Shown: piece by piece, positions 32,721-44,069 of the stretch
How positions within the stretch are numbered: the stretch's first letter is position 1
Layout: each line of letters starts with the position of its first letter
Assembly (NCBI GenBank): GCA_009746045.1
Contig: RPFO01000448.1
Coordinates: 3,268,049-3,332,048 of the forward strand
Length of the DNA: 64,000 nt
Reading direction: 5' to 3'
Origin: Mesostigma viride
Lineage: Eukaryota; Streptophyta; Mesostigmatophyceae; Mesostigmatales; Mesostigmataceae
Made by a program: the position numbers and the translations under genes
Notes under the pieces: generated by a model
The model's database searches: none
What the model was told of the DNA's origin: nothing
Seen by the model: the letters and a program-made list of their open reading frames with translations, nothing else

Positions 32721-35700
32721 AGCCAAAGGAACTTAGGTAATGCAACGAGGGAGGGAAGCTAAGCAAGGGAGGGGAGGAAAGCTACTAAGGGAGAGGGAGG
32801 AAAGCTACGGGCATTAAGCTATGGGATATGAAAGGGGAGGGGAAGGAAGCTAAAGGAACTTAGGTAATGCAAGGAAGGAGGGAAGCTAAGAAAGTGAGGG
32901 GAGGAAAGCTACTAAGGGAGAGGGAGGAAAGGGAAGGGCATTAAGCTATGGGATATGGGAGGGGAGGGGAAGGAAGCTAAAGGAACTTAGGTAATGCAAG
33001 GAAGGAGGGAAGCTAAGAAAGGGAAGGGGAGGAAAGTTACTAAGGGAGAGGGAGGAAAGGGGAGGGAAGCTAAGATGGGAGGGGAGGGGAAGGAAGCTAA
33101 AGGAACTTCGGTAATGCAAGGAAGCCCCCAAGCTAAGAAAGGGAAGGGGAGGAAAGCTACTTAGAAGGGAGAGGGAGGAAAGGGGAGGGAAGCTAAGGGA
33201 TGGGAGGGGAGAGGAAGGAAGCTAAAGGAACTTAGGTAATGCAAGGAAGGAGGGAAACTAAGAAAGGGAAGGGGAGGAAAGCTACTAAGGGAGAGGGAGG
33301 AAAGGGAAGGGCATTAAGCTATGGGATATGGGAGGGAAGGGGAAGGAAGCTAAAGGAACTTAGGTAATGCAAGGAAGGAGGGAAGCTAAGAAAGGGAAGG
33401 GGAGGAAAGTTACTAAGGGAGAGGGAGGAAAGGGGAGGGAAGCTAAGATGGGAGGGGAGGGGAAGGAAGCTAAAGGAACTTCGGTAATGCAAGGAAGCCC
33501 CCAAGCTAAGAAAGGGAAGGGGAGGAAAGCTACTTAGAAGGGAGAGGGAGGAAAGGGGAGGGAAGCTAAGGGATGGGAGGGGAGAGGAAGGAAGCTAAAG
33601 GAACTTAGGTAATGCAAGGAAGGAGGGAAACTAAGAAAGGGAAGGGGAGGAAAGCTACTAAGGGAGAGGGACGAAAGGGAAGGGCATTAAGCTATGGGAT
33701 ATGGGAGGGGAGGGGAAGGAAGCTAAAGGAACTTAGGTAATGCAAGGAAGGAGGGAAGCTAAGAAAGGGAAGGGGAGGAAAGTTACTAAGGGAGAGGGAG
33801 GAAAGGGGAGGGAAGCTAAGATGGGAGGGGAGGGGAAGGAAGCTAAAGGAACTTCGGTAATGCAAGGAAGCCCCCAAGCTAAGAAAGGGAAGGGGAGGAA
33901 AGCTACTTAGAAGGGAGAGGGAGGAAAGGGGAGGGAAGCTAAGGGATGGGAGGGGAGAGGAAGGAAGCTAAAGGAACTTAGGTAATGCAAGGAAGGAGGG
34001 AAACTAAGAAAGGGAAGGGGAGGAAAGCTACTAAGGGAGAGGGACGAAAGGGGAGGGAAGCTCAGGGATGGGAGGGGAGAGGAAGGAAGCTAAAGGAACT
34101 TAGGTAATGCAAGGAAGGAGGGAAACTAAGAAAGGGAAGGGGAGGAAAGCTACTAAGGGAGAGGGAGGAAAGGGAAGGGCATTAAGCTATGGGATATGGG
34201 AGGGAAGGGGAAGGAAGCTAAAGGAACTTCGGTAATGCAAGGAAGGAGGGAAGCTAAGAAAGGGAAGGGGAGGAAAGTTACTAAGGGAGAGGGAGGAAAG
34301 GGGAGGGAAGCTAAGATGGGAGGGGAGGGGAAGGAAGCTAAAGGAACTTCGGTAATGCAAGGAAGCCCCCAAGCTAAGAAAGGGAAGGGGAGGAAAGCTA
34401 CTTAGAAGGGAGAGGGAGGAAAGGGGAGGGAAGCTAAGGGATGGGAGGGGAGAGGAAGGAAGCTAAAGGAACTTAGGTAATGCAAGGAAGGAGGGAAACT
34501 AAGAAAGGGAAGGGGAGGAAAGCTACTAAGGGAGAGGGACGAAAGGGAAGGGCATTAAGCTATGGGATATGGGAGGGGAGGGGAAGGAAGCTAAAGGAAC
34601 TTAGGTAATGCAAGGAAGGAGGGAAGCTAAGAAAGGGAAGGGGAGGAAAGTTACTAAGGGAGAGGGAGGAAAGGGGAGGGAAGCTAAGATGGGAGGGGAG
34701 GGGAAGGAAGCTAAAGGAACTTCGGTAATGCAAGGAAGCCCCCAAGCTAAGAAAGGGAAGGGGAGGAAAGCTACTTAGAAGGGAGAGGGAGGAAAGGGGA
34801 GGGAAGCTAAGGGATGGGAGGGGAGAGGAAGGAAGCTAAAGGAACTTAGGTAATGCAAGGAAGGAGGGAAACTAAGAAAGGGAAGGGGAGGAAAGCTACT
34901 AAGGGAGAGGGACGAAAGGGGAGGGAAGCTCAGGGATGGGAGGGGAGGGGAAGGAAGCTAAAGGATCTTAGGTGCTGCAAGGAAGGAGGGAAGCTAAGAA
35001 AGGGAAGGGGAGGAAAGCTACTAAGGGAGAGGGACGAAAGGGGAGGGCATTAAGCTATGGGACATGGGAGGGGAGGGGAAGGAAGCTAAAGGAACTTAGG
35101 TAATGCAAGGAAGGAGGTAAGCTAACAAAGGGAAGGGGAGGAAAGCTACTTAGAAGGGAGAGGGACGAAAGGGGAGGGAAGCTCAGGGATGGGAGGGGAG
35201 AGGAAGGAAGCTAAAGGAACTTAGGTAATGCAACGAGGGAGGGAAGCTAAGCAAGGGAGGGGAGGAAAGCTACAAAGGGAGAGGGAGGAAAGGGAAGGGC
35301 ATTAAGCTATGGGATATGGGAGGGGAGGGGAAGGAAGCTAAAGGAACTTAGGTAATGCAAGGAAGGAGGGAAGCTAAGAAAGGGAAGGGGAGGAAAGTTA
35401 CTAAGGGAGAGGGAGGAAAGGGGAGGGAAGCTAAGATGGGAGGGGAGGGGAAGGAAGCTAAAGGAACTTCGGTAATGCAAGGAAGCCCCCAAGCTAAGAA
35501 AGGGAAGGGGAGGAAAGCTACTTAGAAGGGAGAGGGAGGAAAGGGGAGGGAAGCTAAGGGATGGGAGGGGAGAGGAAGGAAGCTAAAGGAACTTAGGTAA
35601 TGCAAGGAAGGAGGGAAACTAAGAAAGGGAAGGGGAGGAAAGCTACTAAGGGAGAGGGACGAAAGGGGAGGGAAGCTCAGGGATGGGAGGGGAGGGGAAG

Positions 35701-36155
35701 GAAGCTAAAGGATCTTAGGTGCTGCAAGGAAGGAGGGAAGCTAAGAAAGGGAAGGGGAGGAAAGCTACTAAGGGAGAGGGACGAAAGGGGAGGGCATTAA
35801 GCTATGGGACATGGGAGGGGAGGGGAAGGAAGCTAAAGGAACTTAGGTAATGCAAGGAAGGAGGTAAGCTAACAAAGGGAAGGGGAGGAAAGCTACTTAG
35901 AAGGGAGAGGGACGAAAGGGGAGGGAAGCTCAGGGATGGGAGGGGAGAGGAAGGAAGCTAAAGGAACTTAGGTAATGCAACGAGGGAGGGAAGCTAAGCA
36001 AGGGAGGGGAGGAAAGCTACAAAGGGAGAGGGAGGAAAGGGAAGGGCATTAAGCTATGGGATATGGGAGGGGAGGGGAAGGAAGCCATAGGAACTTAAGT
36101 AATGCAAGGAAGGAGGGAAGCTAAGAAGGGAGGGGAGGGGAGGGAAGCTAGCGGC
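32715..36155. repeat. GA-rich satellite with 373-bp higher-order repeat
   Basis: A basic unit of about 120-125 bp (GGAAGCTAAAGGAACTTAGG...GGTAATGCAAGGAAGG...) in sets of three. The recurrence is exactly 373 bp around 32.9-33.9 and 34.2-34.6 kb, and a 747-bp block repeats at about 34.85 and 35.6 kb. Minus-strand frames of 61 aa (repeated identically) are artefacts. Confidence 0.95.
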
Positions 36156-37185
36156 CCACATGCATCTCTCCCTCGACAAGGAACAAGCGCATGCACCCAC
36201 CCACCCCACATGCACCCCTCCCTTTACAAGAAACAAGCATGTGGGCCCACCTACTGCAATGCATCCCTCCCTTGATAAAGAACACACACATGCACCCACC
36301 CACCGCGCATGCATCCCTCCCTTGACAAGGAAGAAGCATGTGCACCCACCCCACCTGCGTCCCTCCCTTGACAAGGAACAATTTCATGCACCCACCCACC
36401 CACATGCATCTCTACCTTGACAAGGAACAAGAGCATGCACCTACCCACCGGGCATGCATCCCTCCCTTGACAAGGAACAAGCATGTGTACCCACCCACCC
36501 CACATGCATCCCTCCCTTTACAAGAAACAAGCACGTGAACCCACCTCATGCACAAGCATCCCTCCCTTGATAAGGAACAAGCACGTGCACCCACCCACCC
36601 CACATGCACCCCTCCCTTTACAAGAAACAAGCATGTGGGCCCACCTACTGCAATGCATCCCTCCCTTGATAAAGAACACACACATGCACCCACCCACCGT
36701 GCATGCATCCCTCCCTTGACAAGGAAGAAGCATGTGCACCCACCCACCCCACCTGCGTCCCTCCCTTGACAAGGAACAAGCGCATGCAGCCACCCACCCC
36801 ACATGCAGTCCTCCCTTTACAAGAAACAAGCACGTGCACCCACCTACTGCACATGCACCCCTCCCTTGACAAGGAACAAGCGCGTGCACCCACCCACCCC
36901 ACATGCATCCCTCGACAAGGAACAAGCGCGTGCACTCACCCACCCCACATGCATCCCTCCTTTGACAAGGAAAAAGCACGTGCAACCACCCACCCCACGT
37001 GCATCCCTCCCTTGACAAGGAACAAGCACGTGCACTCACCCACCCCACATGCATCCCTCCTTTGACAGGAAAAAGCACTTGCACTCACCCACCCCACATG
37101 CATCCCTCCCTTGACAGGGAAAAAGTGCGTTCACCCACCCACCCACACGCATTCCTCTCTTGACAACGAACAAGCACGTGAACCT
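36156..37185. repeat. Minisatellite of ~60-bp units (CATGCATCCCTCCCTTGACA)
   Basis: About 17 units containing CATGCATCCCTCCCTTGACA, AGGAACAAGC and GTGCACCCACCCACCCCA. A larger block of about 390 bp is duplicated (36213-36370 versus 36601-36760). Confidence 0.95.
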
Positions 37186-38529
37186 ACCTACCCACTAGCA
37201 TGGCACGAAGGCATACCATACAATAGCATGGCGTTGCCAAAGCGAAAAAAGAGATCTCGGTGGGGAGAAATTGCCCAGCAAAACTGACAACCATGCAAGG
37301 CAAAAAACTTGAATAACTTACGGTGGACATCGGCACATAATGAGTAGCCCAGATGTGCCGGGTGTAGAGTAAACGAGGCCGAAAATGTCGTGTAACTCAA
37401 AGGCATCTTTAGTAGCCTGTCAAGCGACGGGAACGAGTGGAAACCTGAAGAATGGCAAAAGACATTAAGTCGACTGCCATACATAAAAGATAGAGAATCA
37501 GTAGTACACAGCTCCCCTCATGGAGCAGTAAGCAAATGAGCGATGATTAACAAAGTGTGAGACAGATAGCCGATGCGACTCCTTGCGACTAAACGTGGCA
37601 TGCATATGCGGGCGCTGATTAGGAACATTGGCTTACTTTGTTTAGCGTAATGCGATTGCAGTAGCTTCGTGAAATGCCGCATGCGCACGATGTCACGAAA
37701 TTTAAATTTCCTTTAGGAACAAAGACGAACAAATTGATGTAGCTGGCTAAGGACTACGCCATGGTAGGCTAGCTGTATCGGAGAGAGCGCTGTAGATGGC
37801 TGGAAAAATGATAACTCAATCATGCTAAACTGCGGCTCCAAAGGCTTGTCCTAGTGCGCCTTTGGCTTTCTTCTTCTTCAGGCGCAATAAGCCCGCGATT
37901 CTTTTTTAGTCCAAATATTCTTTCACCACTACTGACCGGCTGGCGACTGCAAATCGGCATGGCCGGCTAATTATGAGGCAAGCGTTGCAAGGGCAGACGC
38001 TTGTGATCGTTGATAAATTCGAAAAATCGTTCTCGCCCGGCGCGGCGGTTCACAACTCCCCACCTGCAAACTCGACTAGCACAGGTACGGGGGCGTTCCT
38101 GAAACCAGTCCCGTACACGCAACCGTTCTATCCGGCCCTCGGCAAATATAGAATCTCTGCTGCACTTCCGCGGCGTGGGACACAACAACAACAACAACAA
38201 CTTCCGCGGCGTGGGATTCAACTAACTAACTAACTAACTTCCGCGGCGTGGGAACCAACAACAAGAACAAGAACAAGAACAAGAACAAGAACAACACGCA
38301 ACCGCTCTGTGCCGTACCTAGAACGGGACGAGTACAAGACCGTATCGGCCAGTATAGATTCTCTGCTGCCCATGTGCGGCGTGGGACACAACAACAACAA
38401 CAACAACAACAAGACCCTAACCGGGGACTGTTTCGGTTACGGCCCCGTACTAGGCTCGGTTCGGTGTACGCGGCGTGTACGTAGCGTGACATTAATTCTA
38501 GTGGACGCCAAGTGGACGTAAAAAATGGC
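37186..38529. other. Mixed region of the nested element, no gene
   Basis: No ORF with recognisable content. At 38165-38420 there are copies of GCGGCGTGGGACACAACAAC followed by (CAA)n, (AACTAACT)n and (AAGAAC)n. The same GCGGCGTGGGACACAAC motif occurs in the palindrome at 63.2/63.5 kb. Confidence 0.6.
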
Positions 38530-38974
38530 CTGTAAGGCATACGACACAAAGTATACTTGCCGTAAATGTTACGGCCCGTATACTTTGTGTCGTTTACGGT
38601 AGTAAATTTACTGCAGCATACGACACAAAGTATACGGGCCGTAAAGTTTACGGCCCGTATACTTTTTGTCGTATACTAAAGTAAAATTTACTAAAGTATA
38701 CGACAAAAAGTATACGGTAGTAATTTTTACGGCCCGTATACTTTTTTTCGTATACTAAAGTAAACTTTACTAAAGTATACGACAAAAAGTATACGGGCCG
38801 TAAAGTTTACTAAAGTATACGACAAAAAGTATACGGGCCGTAAACTTTACGGCCCGTATACTTTTTGTCGTATATTGAAGTAAAGTTTACGTAACGTATA
38901 CGGAGCCCGTATACGTTTACGGGCCGTATACGGGGCCCGTATACGTGTACGGGCCGTAAGTTTATAGTATAGTG
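38530..38974. repeat. Right subterminal palindrome array and TIR
   Basis: A mirror of the left array: units such as AAAGTATACGGGCCGTAAAG and TTTACGGCCCGTATACTTTT (hairpin arms) separated by GTCGTATACTAAAGTAAA. It ends with the right TIR. Confidence 0.85.
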
Positions 38975-40092
38975 AGGTCGCCACCCTTGAGAAGAATGAC
39001 GTTCGTACCCATGTAACCACCACGGAATTTCCGCAACAGGTCCTGGAATGCGTGCTCCGCCTCCTTAGGAGTATTTGCGAAATTGGACTCCGCCCCACCC
39101 TCGCACATCATTGCCCGAACCTCTCCCCACCCGCCATCCGGCCCCCTGAGAAACGACTTTAACCCCTTAAAGTAGTGGTTCCCATCCACCACCGCGTACC
39201 GGAGAACCAGATACGGTACCGGTACCCGTTCCTCAAAAAATTTCGGATCGTAGGACTTCATCGCAGTATTGCACAGCAGGTTGAAAACTTGCCGACTGCC
39301 CTCGATCTCCTGAGGCAAAACTGCTTCCACCTCGTCCACCCTGGCGTAGGTACGCCACTCAAGTCCTCTCGCGAGGAAAGAGGTGGTGGACTCCGTGTTA
39401 ATCCACACGTCGACTTCAGTATCCGAAAGGGGCCGGAAGTACCTGGACCCCACATCCTCCGCGTCAATCTTGGCGCCGTGGTGATGCTTCAGCCACTTGA
39501 CGAAATCCGGCATGCACAAGATTTGCTTGTCGAAAAGGTCAGGTTGAGATTCGGCAAGCGCCTGGAAAGGGAACTGCCAGACCGGGACAACAACCTTGAA
39601 GTGCAAGGCGTTGTCCCGCGCATTGAGGAGAATGTGGCCGTTCTCCTTAATGGTTTCAAGGTTTAAACGCCGCTGCCTCAAAGCCTCTGGCAAAATAAGC
39701 GCGTTGACCGTCTGGATCCGCATACTGAAACATCCGGTCTGCTTAAAATCGGCCGGCCGAATCCAACGCGTTTCCCTGAGAGTATTGGCCTTCCGGATGT
39801 TCTGGTCCCTGACCTCCTTGTTCGAGTCGACCTTTTTCGAAGGCTTCCAGCTTTCAATGATAGGGTCGGTGTCCGGGTTCCCACTGCTCGTGAGCACCCC
39901 CTCCTTAAAAAGCTTGTTGAGTGACCGGAGCAGCTCAAGAAAGGGGGAGAACTCGGGCCAGTTTGGCAGGTCATCGACGTCCGCCATCCGCCTACTCGAG
40001 CAGTACTTGACCATATCCTTCACCAGCGCGAACACGGCGTCATGACCAGGTAACTTCTTCTCCACCGTGGCGTCTTCGTCCCCCCCGTCATC
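38975..40092 (-). CDS. Gene A exon 7, 5' portion (interrupted)
   Basis: 373 codons of globular sequence from DDGGDEDATVEKKLPG to GTNVILLKGGDL, where a 7.2-kb element interrupts it. As it stands, three further residues and a stop come from the inserted element's TIR. The frame resumes at 31783. Confidence 0.75.
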
Positions 40093-40229
40093 CTGAAGTA
40101 AAAAATCGAAAAGGACCGCAGGATTTGCTCAAGTCAGTAATCTTTAGGCCGACCACGACATCCTGTTCAGGGACGAACAAAGTTCTGTTGGAATAGTACC
40201 TTACTGACACTAAACACAAAGTCCCGCAG

Positions 40230-40262
40230 CCGGTCAGCGTCTACCCGCAGCGAGAGGTCTAA
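40230..40262. repeat. Palindrome variant in gene A intron 6
   Basis: GCGTCTACCCGCAGCGAGAG, a degraded member of the 22-bp family. A further variant (GTCTCTCTGCGGAGATACCC) lies at about 40886-40905 in intron 5. Confidence 0.6.
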
Positions 40263-40281
40263 ATTTTCACAACAATCGTAC

Positions 40282-40824
40282 CTGTCCAGTTTTCTGCTGC
40301 TTCTTGGCCTCCTTAGCCTTCTCCTTCTCCGCCTTCTTCGCCTCCTTCTCCGCCGCCTTCGCCTCCGCGTTCTTCTTACTGTTGGCCTTTGCCACCGCAT
40401 TCAGCGCCCTTTTTCCCTCAGCGGCCCGACGACGAAAATCAGCCTTCATGAATTTCTCGATCTTGTCAACCTTTGCCTCTGAGTACTCCTTAGGCTGCCA
40501 CTTGAAATTCTTGGTGGCTTTCGACTTCACCAGATTTGCGAATTCATATGCCAATTCACTCTTAAAGGTAGCGTCACCCAACACCTCCGTATCGAAATCG
40601 GCATCGACTTCCGCCTCAAGTCGTGTCAGGTACTTGCGAAACTCGGACCCCGCAGGTCCCTCCGAATCGACGCCATCGGGCGGAGACTTAAGCATGATCA
40701 GGCCAACAGCAATAATATGATCCTTCGCAACCTTCTTGCGGGAATCCAGCTTTTCCCTTTCATGCTCAGTCAATGGAGGCTTCGCCGCCTTCCCCCCCGC
40801 AGTACCCCCAGCGACAGCCCCCGC
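40282..40824 (-). CDS. Gene A exon 6
   Basis: 181 codons, AGAVAGGTAGGKAAKPP to KKQQKTGQ. A central globular part (FRKYLTRLEAEVDADFD, LAYEFANLVKSKATKNFKW) is followed by a K/A/E-rich helix (residues about 140-178) likely to be a coiled coil. Confidence 0.7.
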
Positions 40825-40950
40825 CTGCATTACAAAAAAAAACGAACAAGAAGGGACTTGACCTCAGTTCGATTGTTGCACCATCGTCTCTCTGCGGAGA
40901 TACCCCTCAGCACGAAAAAAATCACACGAACTCGCGGCGGATGAACGTAC

Positions 40951-41466
40951 CTGCACAGCCACTTCTCCCTCAGCGTCTCCCCCATCCTCATCTCCTCCAG
41001 CGTTTTCATCCCCCCCATCCTCATCTCCTCCAGCGTTTTCTTCCTCTCCGGCAGCGCCTGCTGAGGCCAAACCCCCCGCCTGTCAACACCGAATACGACA
41101 GCTCATTGGAAATCAAAATTAGTCGATATTTGTATATTTCGCATAATGCGCTCACTAAAACTTCAGGCGAAATGCAGACATCCGGATATCGTTTAATGCT
41201 TACCATTTCCATCTCGAGTCCAGACCAAATACCAGCACTGTCAACAGCCATCGCCGCAGCCGCCCCCTGAAAAAAGACAACAGATTGGTTGGGGGCACCG
41301 TTGAAATTAGCCGAACATGTCAGTCTCAATAAAAGGGTGAGGGTCTACCTGCAGCTAGACCCCATGTAAGATGCTCGTGGAAACTCGACGGACAAGCACC
41401 CACCTTATCAACCAAGTCTGACAAATTAGGTAAATCCTCCGATACGTCCCCTGGCATGGAGCCCCC
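40951..41466 (-). CDS. Gene A exons 3-5 (short exons)
   Basis: Exon 3 (41404-41466, 21 codons), exon 4 (41204-41266, 21 codons) and exon 5 (40951-41079, 43 codons). All are phase 0 with clean splice sites. Exon 5 encodes tandem ENAGGDEDGGD repeats, an acidic glycine-rich linker. Confidence 0.65.
41341..41362. repeat. 22-bp palindrome in gene A intron 3
   Basis: GGGTCT-AC-CTGCAG-CT-AGACCC: outer hexamers and central PstI-like hexamer conserved. Confidence 0.85.
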
Positions 41467-41573
41467 CTGCATGATATGACAGGACAAACCATGAAGGTTG
41501 GTCAGCATATAGAGCCCTATTCAGGGAATGGAAACAACCCAAATCGATAAACGATATCGGCAAGTTAACGTAC

Positions 41574-42623
41574 CGAAACGTAGAACTTCCACCTCCTCAA
41601 AATCTTCCCCAAAGGCCATATCGGCACTTGATGGGCTCTCTCCTTTTCCAGTTGCCGCCTCAATTCCGCCTCGAAGAACAACTCGAGGGACTGCCAATGG
41701 CCTCCCGCCTCTAAATCAGACCACTCCGTGTCTGTCTTGGTTCGGATACTCTGGAGACAATCAACCAACGAGATTTGATCCAACCATTCCTGGACGACTT
41801 CCCGGTATGGCTTATATGTCTGAATAACATGGAAGTCCTCCCGGTGCCGGAAACTTTGGATCACCTGTCCAGCCCAATCCAAAAAGAAAGCGACCGCTTC
41901 CCGCGAAAGGCTGGCGTCCGGGCTGACAAGAAAGTCAGTCCGCCACTTAACAAAAGATTGCAGTAAGTGGTCTCTTGCCATGTCCAAATGCGCGATCACT
42001 TCATGTGCGCGCTCCTCCAATCCTCCTACGTCATTCATTCTTCCCGGCACAATTACGATATAGTCACTGTTGGACGTGTCAACAAATCCTTGCCTGACAA
42101 TATCAAACACTTCATCTTCCGACAGTGAAGCCCTCGAATCCGCTCTCATATCTCCAGTCATGAGTTTAAAGAGCTGATGCAACGCAGTGGTTTTCAAGGT
42201 TTCCATATAGGAAGCCTCGATGCATGTGAAGCCAATGTGGACCTCGAACTTTTCAACCTCATCAAAGAGCGTCGACCATATTAAAGCACGACGGGGAAAG
42301 TAACGTCCGACATCCTCCTTCAGATTAAGGATGCACGACTGCGCGATCTTCAAAACCTCATACATGTCGTCACCAACGACCCTCTTCCCATGAATGGCTC
42401 GCTGTGTGGCTTCGAACAATGCAAGACGGCCCAGGCGGTCGTTCTTCCAAATTATGTCTGCCGACTCCGGACGGTCCACGACGACACCGGACTTCTCTGC
42501 AAACGCTATCTCGGCCGAAAGAAAGCGGATCAAGCCTCTCAAGCCCTTTTCGGCTTTACGACTCACCCCAGACTCAGACTCAGCCTGAGCCAGGTACTGT
42601 TTCAGAATGGCCAGCGTGTCGGG
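41574..42623 (-). CDS. Gene A exon 2 (globular, unknown)
   Basis: 350 uninterrupted codons starting PDTLAILKQYLAQAESES and ending RRWKFYVS. Alpha-helical looking, with hydrophobic and charged periodicity and no low-complexity stretch. A palindrome sits in the upstream intron at 42691-42712. No family recognised. Confidence 0.75.
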
Positions 42624-42690
42624 CTGCAGACAACAAGAGTAAAAAAAAGGCCACACATCGTCGTCGTCAACAACCTTAACTCCTAGGTCA

Positions 42691-42712
42691 ACGTCTCTCC
42701 GCAGCTAGACCC
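42691..42712. repeat. 22-bp palindrome in gene A intron 1
   Basis: ACGTCT-CT-CCGCAG-CT-AGACCC, a variant with an altered left end. Confidence 0.75.
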
Positions 42713-42810
42713 TTACGATCAATGTATGACATAAAATCCCACCCTTTCTACGATACACACACGCCGTTCAAGCCATCTGAAAAATGTACGTCTCACATTA
42801 ATAAACATAC

Positions 42811-44003
42811 CTGATAATCGACTGAAAATCCTTCGTGAAGAAGGGGTGGGCTCCCGTTCTCGTCCTTCTCCCCCTCAACTGCCTTCGCAGCCTCCTCCCC
42901 TTCCTCGCAGCCTCCTCCTCCATCTTCCTCGCGGCCTCTTCCGCCTTCATCCTCTCCTGTCGCATCTGCAAAAAAAGAGCGGCCTCCTCCGCAAGAATTC
43001 CCTTCGCTGCCGCCTCCGTCTTCTTCTTCGCCTCCTCCTTCTGCTTCGCCACCAGGATCCTGTGCTCCTTCTCCTGGGCAGCCTTTTTCTCCTTGTACTC
43101 CCTCTCCTCCTCCTCCCTCTCCGCCTTCTCCAGCCTCTCCTTCTCCTCCCTCTCCACCCTCTCCCTCTCCGCCTTCTCGATGGCCTCCCTCTCCGCCTTC
43201 TCCTTCTCCTTGTCCTTCTTGTCGAGAGCCGCGTATTCGTCAGCAAAGCTTGCGGCCATTGCTAACAAATCGGACAACCGCTTCTGACGCGACTCCCGAA
43301 CCGGCGATTCCGGGTCTTCAGGCCTCCCGTTAGTCTGATCGCGCTCGTCCTCCTCAACAAGCTCACTGATAGACTTCCTCAGCTTCCTGAGCTCTTTGGT
43401 GCGGTCGTCTTCCTCTACCCACTCGGCCGCAGGCTTACGCTTAGAACTGGAATGCTTGGGGGACGGCGAGCGGGACGCAGCAGCGGGGGACTTGGGTGGC
43501 GGCGAGCGGGACTTGGGGGAAGCAGAGCGGGACGGCGAGCGGGTCGCAGTTGCGGGGTTCTTGGTTGACGGCGAGGGGGACTTGCGAGAAGGAGAGCGGG
43601 ACGCGGTAGCGGGGGGAACTTTGGGCGGAGAGGGGGACTTGCGGTTCGGCGAACGGGTCGCAGTTGCGGGGGACTTGGGGGACTTGCGGGGCGGCGAGCG
43701 GGACGCAGTAGCTCCGGCCGACTTGGGGGGCGGCGATGGAGACTTACGGGGCGGAGAGCGGGACGGAGCGCGAGACGCAGCAGCGAGAGAGGTGGGGGGT
43801 ATAATTCTGTCCAACTCGCTGGGGGGCAAGTTGGACTTGGAGGGCGAGGGGGACTCGGTGGGGGGGGACCTCGCAAGATCTTTTACGGGACCGAACTGCA
43901 ACGAAGGAAACTCCTCCGTTGCCGTTCGGTCCGGCGAGGTGTTCGCCGTCATCTTGGGTGAAACGGGAGTGGCCTTGACAGAATCGGAATAGGAGGACGA
44001 CAT
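42811..44003 (-). CDS. Gene A exon 1 (SR-like repeats + coiled coil)
   Basis: It starts MSSSYSDSVK. Residues about 45-190 repeat SRSPPRKSPSPP-type units, resembling SR or phosphorylation-rich linkers. Residues about 250-380 are a charged (K/E/R-rich) coiled coil. One extra G in the run at 42897-42900 restores a frame that ends exactly at a GTATGT donor in phase 0; without it the last 30 residues are arginine-rich noise. Confidence 0.65.
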
Positions 44004-44069
44004 CTGCAGAACAATATCAAAAAAGCAAGTTTCACAAATGTCATTCAGAATCTGAATCGCCGGCAGAAA

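Larger units (their letters stand above)
31784..38974. mobile_element. 7.2-kb TIR element nested in gene A exon 7
   Basis: Terminal inverted repeats of about 38 bp: CACTATACTATAAA, then T/C, then TTACGGCCCGTACACGTATA, then CGG (31784-31821 and inverted 38937-38974). A 2-bp AG flanks both sides. Both ends continue into arrays of TACGGCCCGTA-type palindromes. The interior is a LINE-like 5' fragment, a 3.4-kb GA-rich satellite, a 1-kb minisatellite and a 1.3-kb mixed region. No transposase frame is visible, so it is non-autonomous. Its removal restores the interrupted exon in frame. Confidence 0.85.
26591..44003 (-). pseudogene. Gene A: 9-exon gene for a ~2,445-aa protein of unknown function, broken
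   Basis: Exons on the minus strand: 42811-44003, 41574-42623, 41404-41466, 41204-41266, 40951-41079, 40282-40824, 38975-40092 joined across a 7.2-kb insertion to 31733-31783, 30649-31477 joined across a 1.7-kb insertion to 27245-28944, and 26591-27187. All eight introns are phase 0 with GT-AG ends, and exon lengths are multiples of three once four G-run frameshifts (near 42898, 31250, 28772, 27650) are each given one more G. The predicted protein has an SR/SP-rich then charged coiled-coil N-terminus, several globular but unrecognised middle regions, and lysine/glutamate-rich linkers near the C-terminus. I recognise no family. It could instead be several genes, but no internal start or terminator suggests so. 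The insertions make this copy non-functional unless they are spliced out. Confidence 0.6.

Noticed and set aside
32946-35492. Repeated 61-aa minus-strand ORFs (MGASLHYRSSF...)
   Set aside because: Identical copies follow the 373-bp satellite period and contain only repeat sequence.
36054-37084. Cysteine-rich minus-strand frames up to 188 codons
   Set aside because: Translations of the ~60-bp minisatellite.
38847-39098. Arginine/threonine-rich minus frame in the palindrome array
   Set aside because: Driven by the TACGGCCCGTA repeats of the nested element's end.
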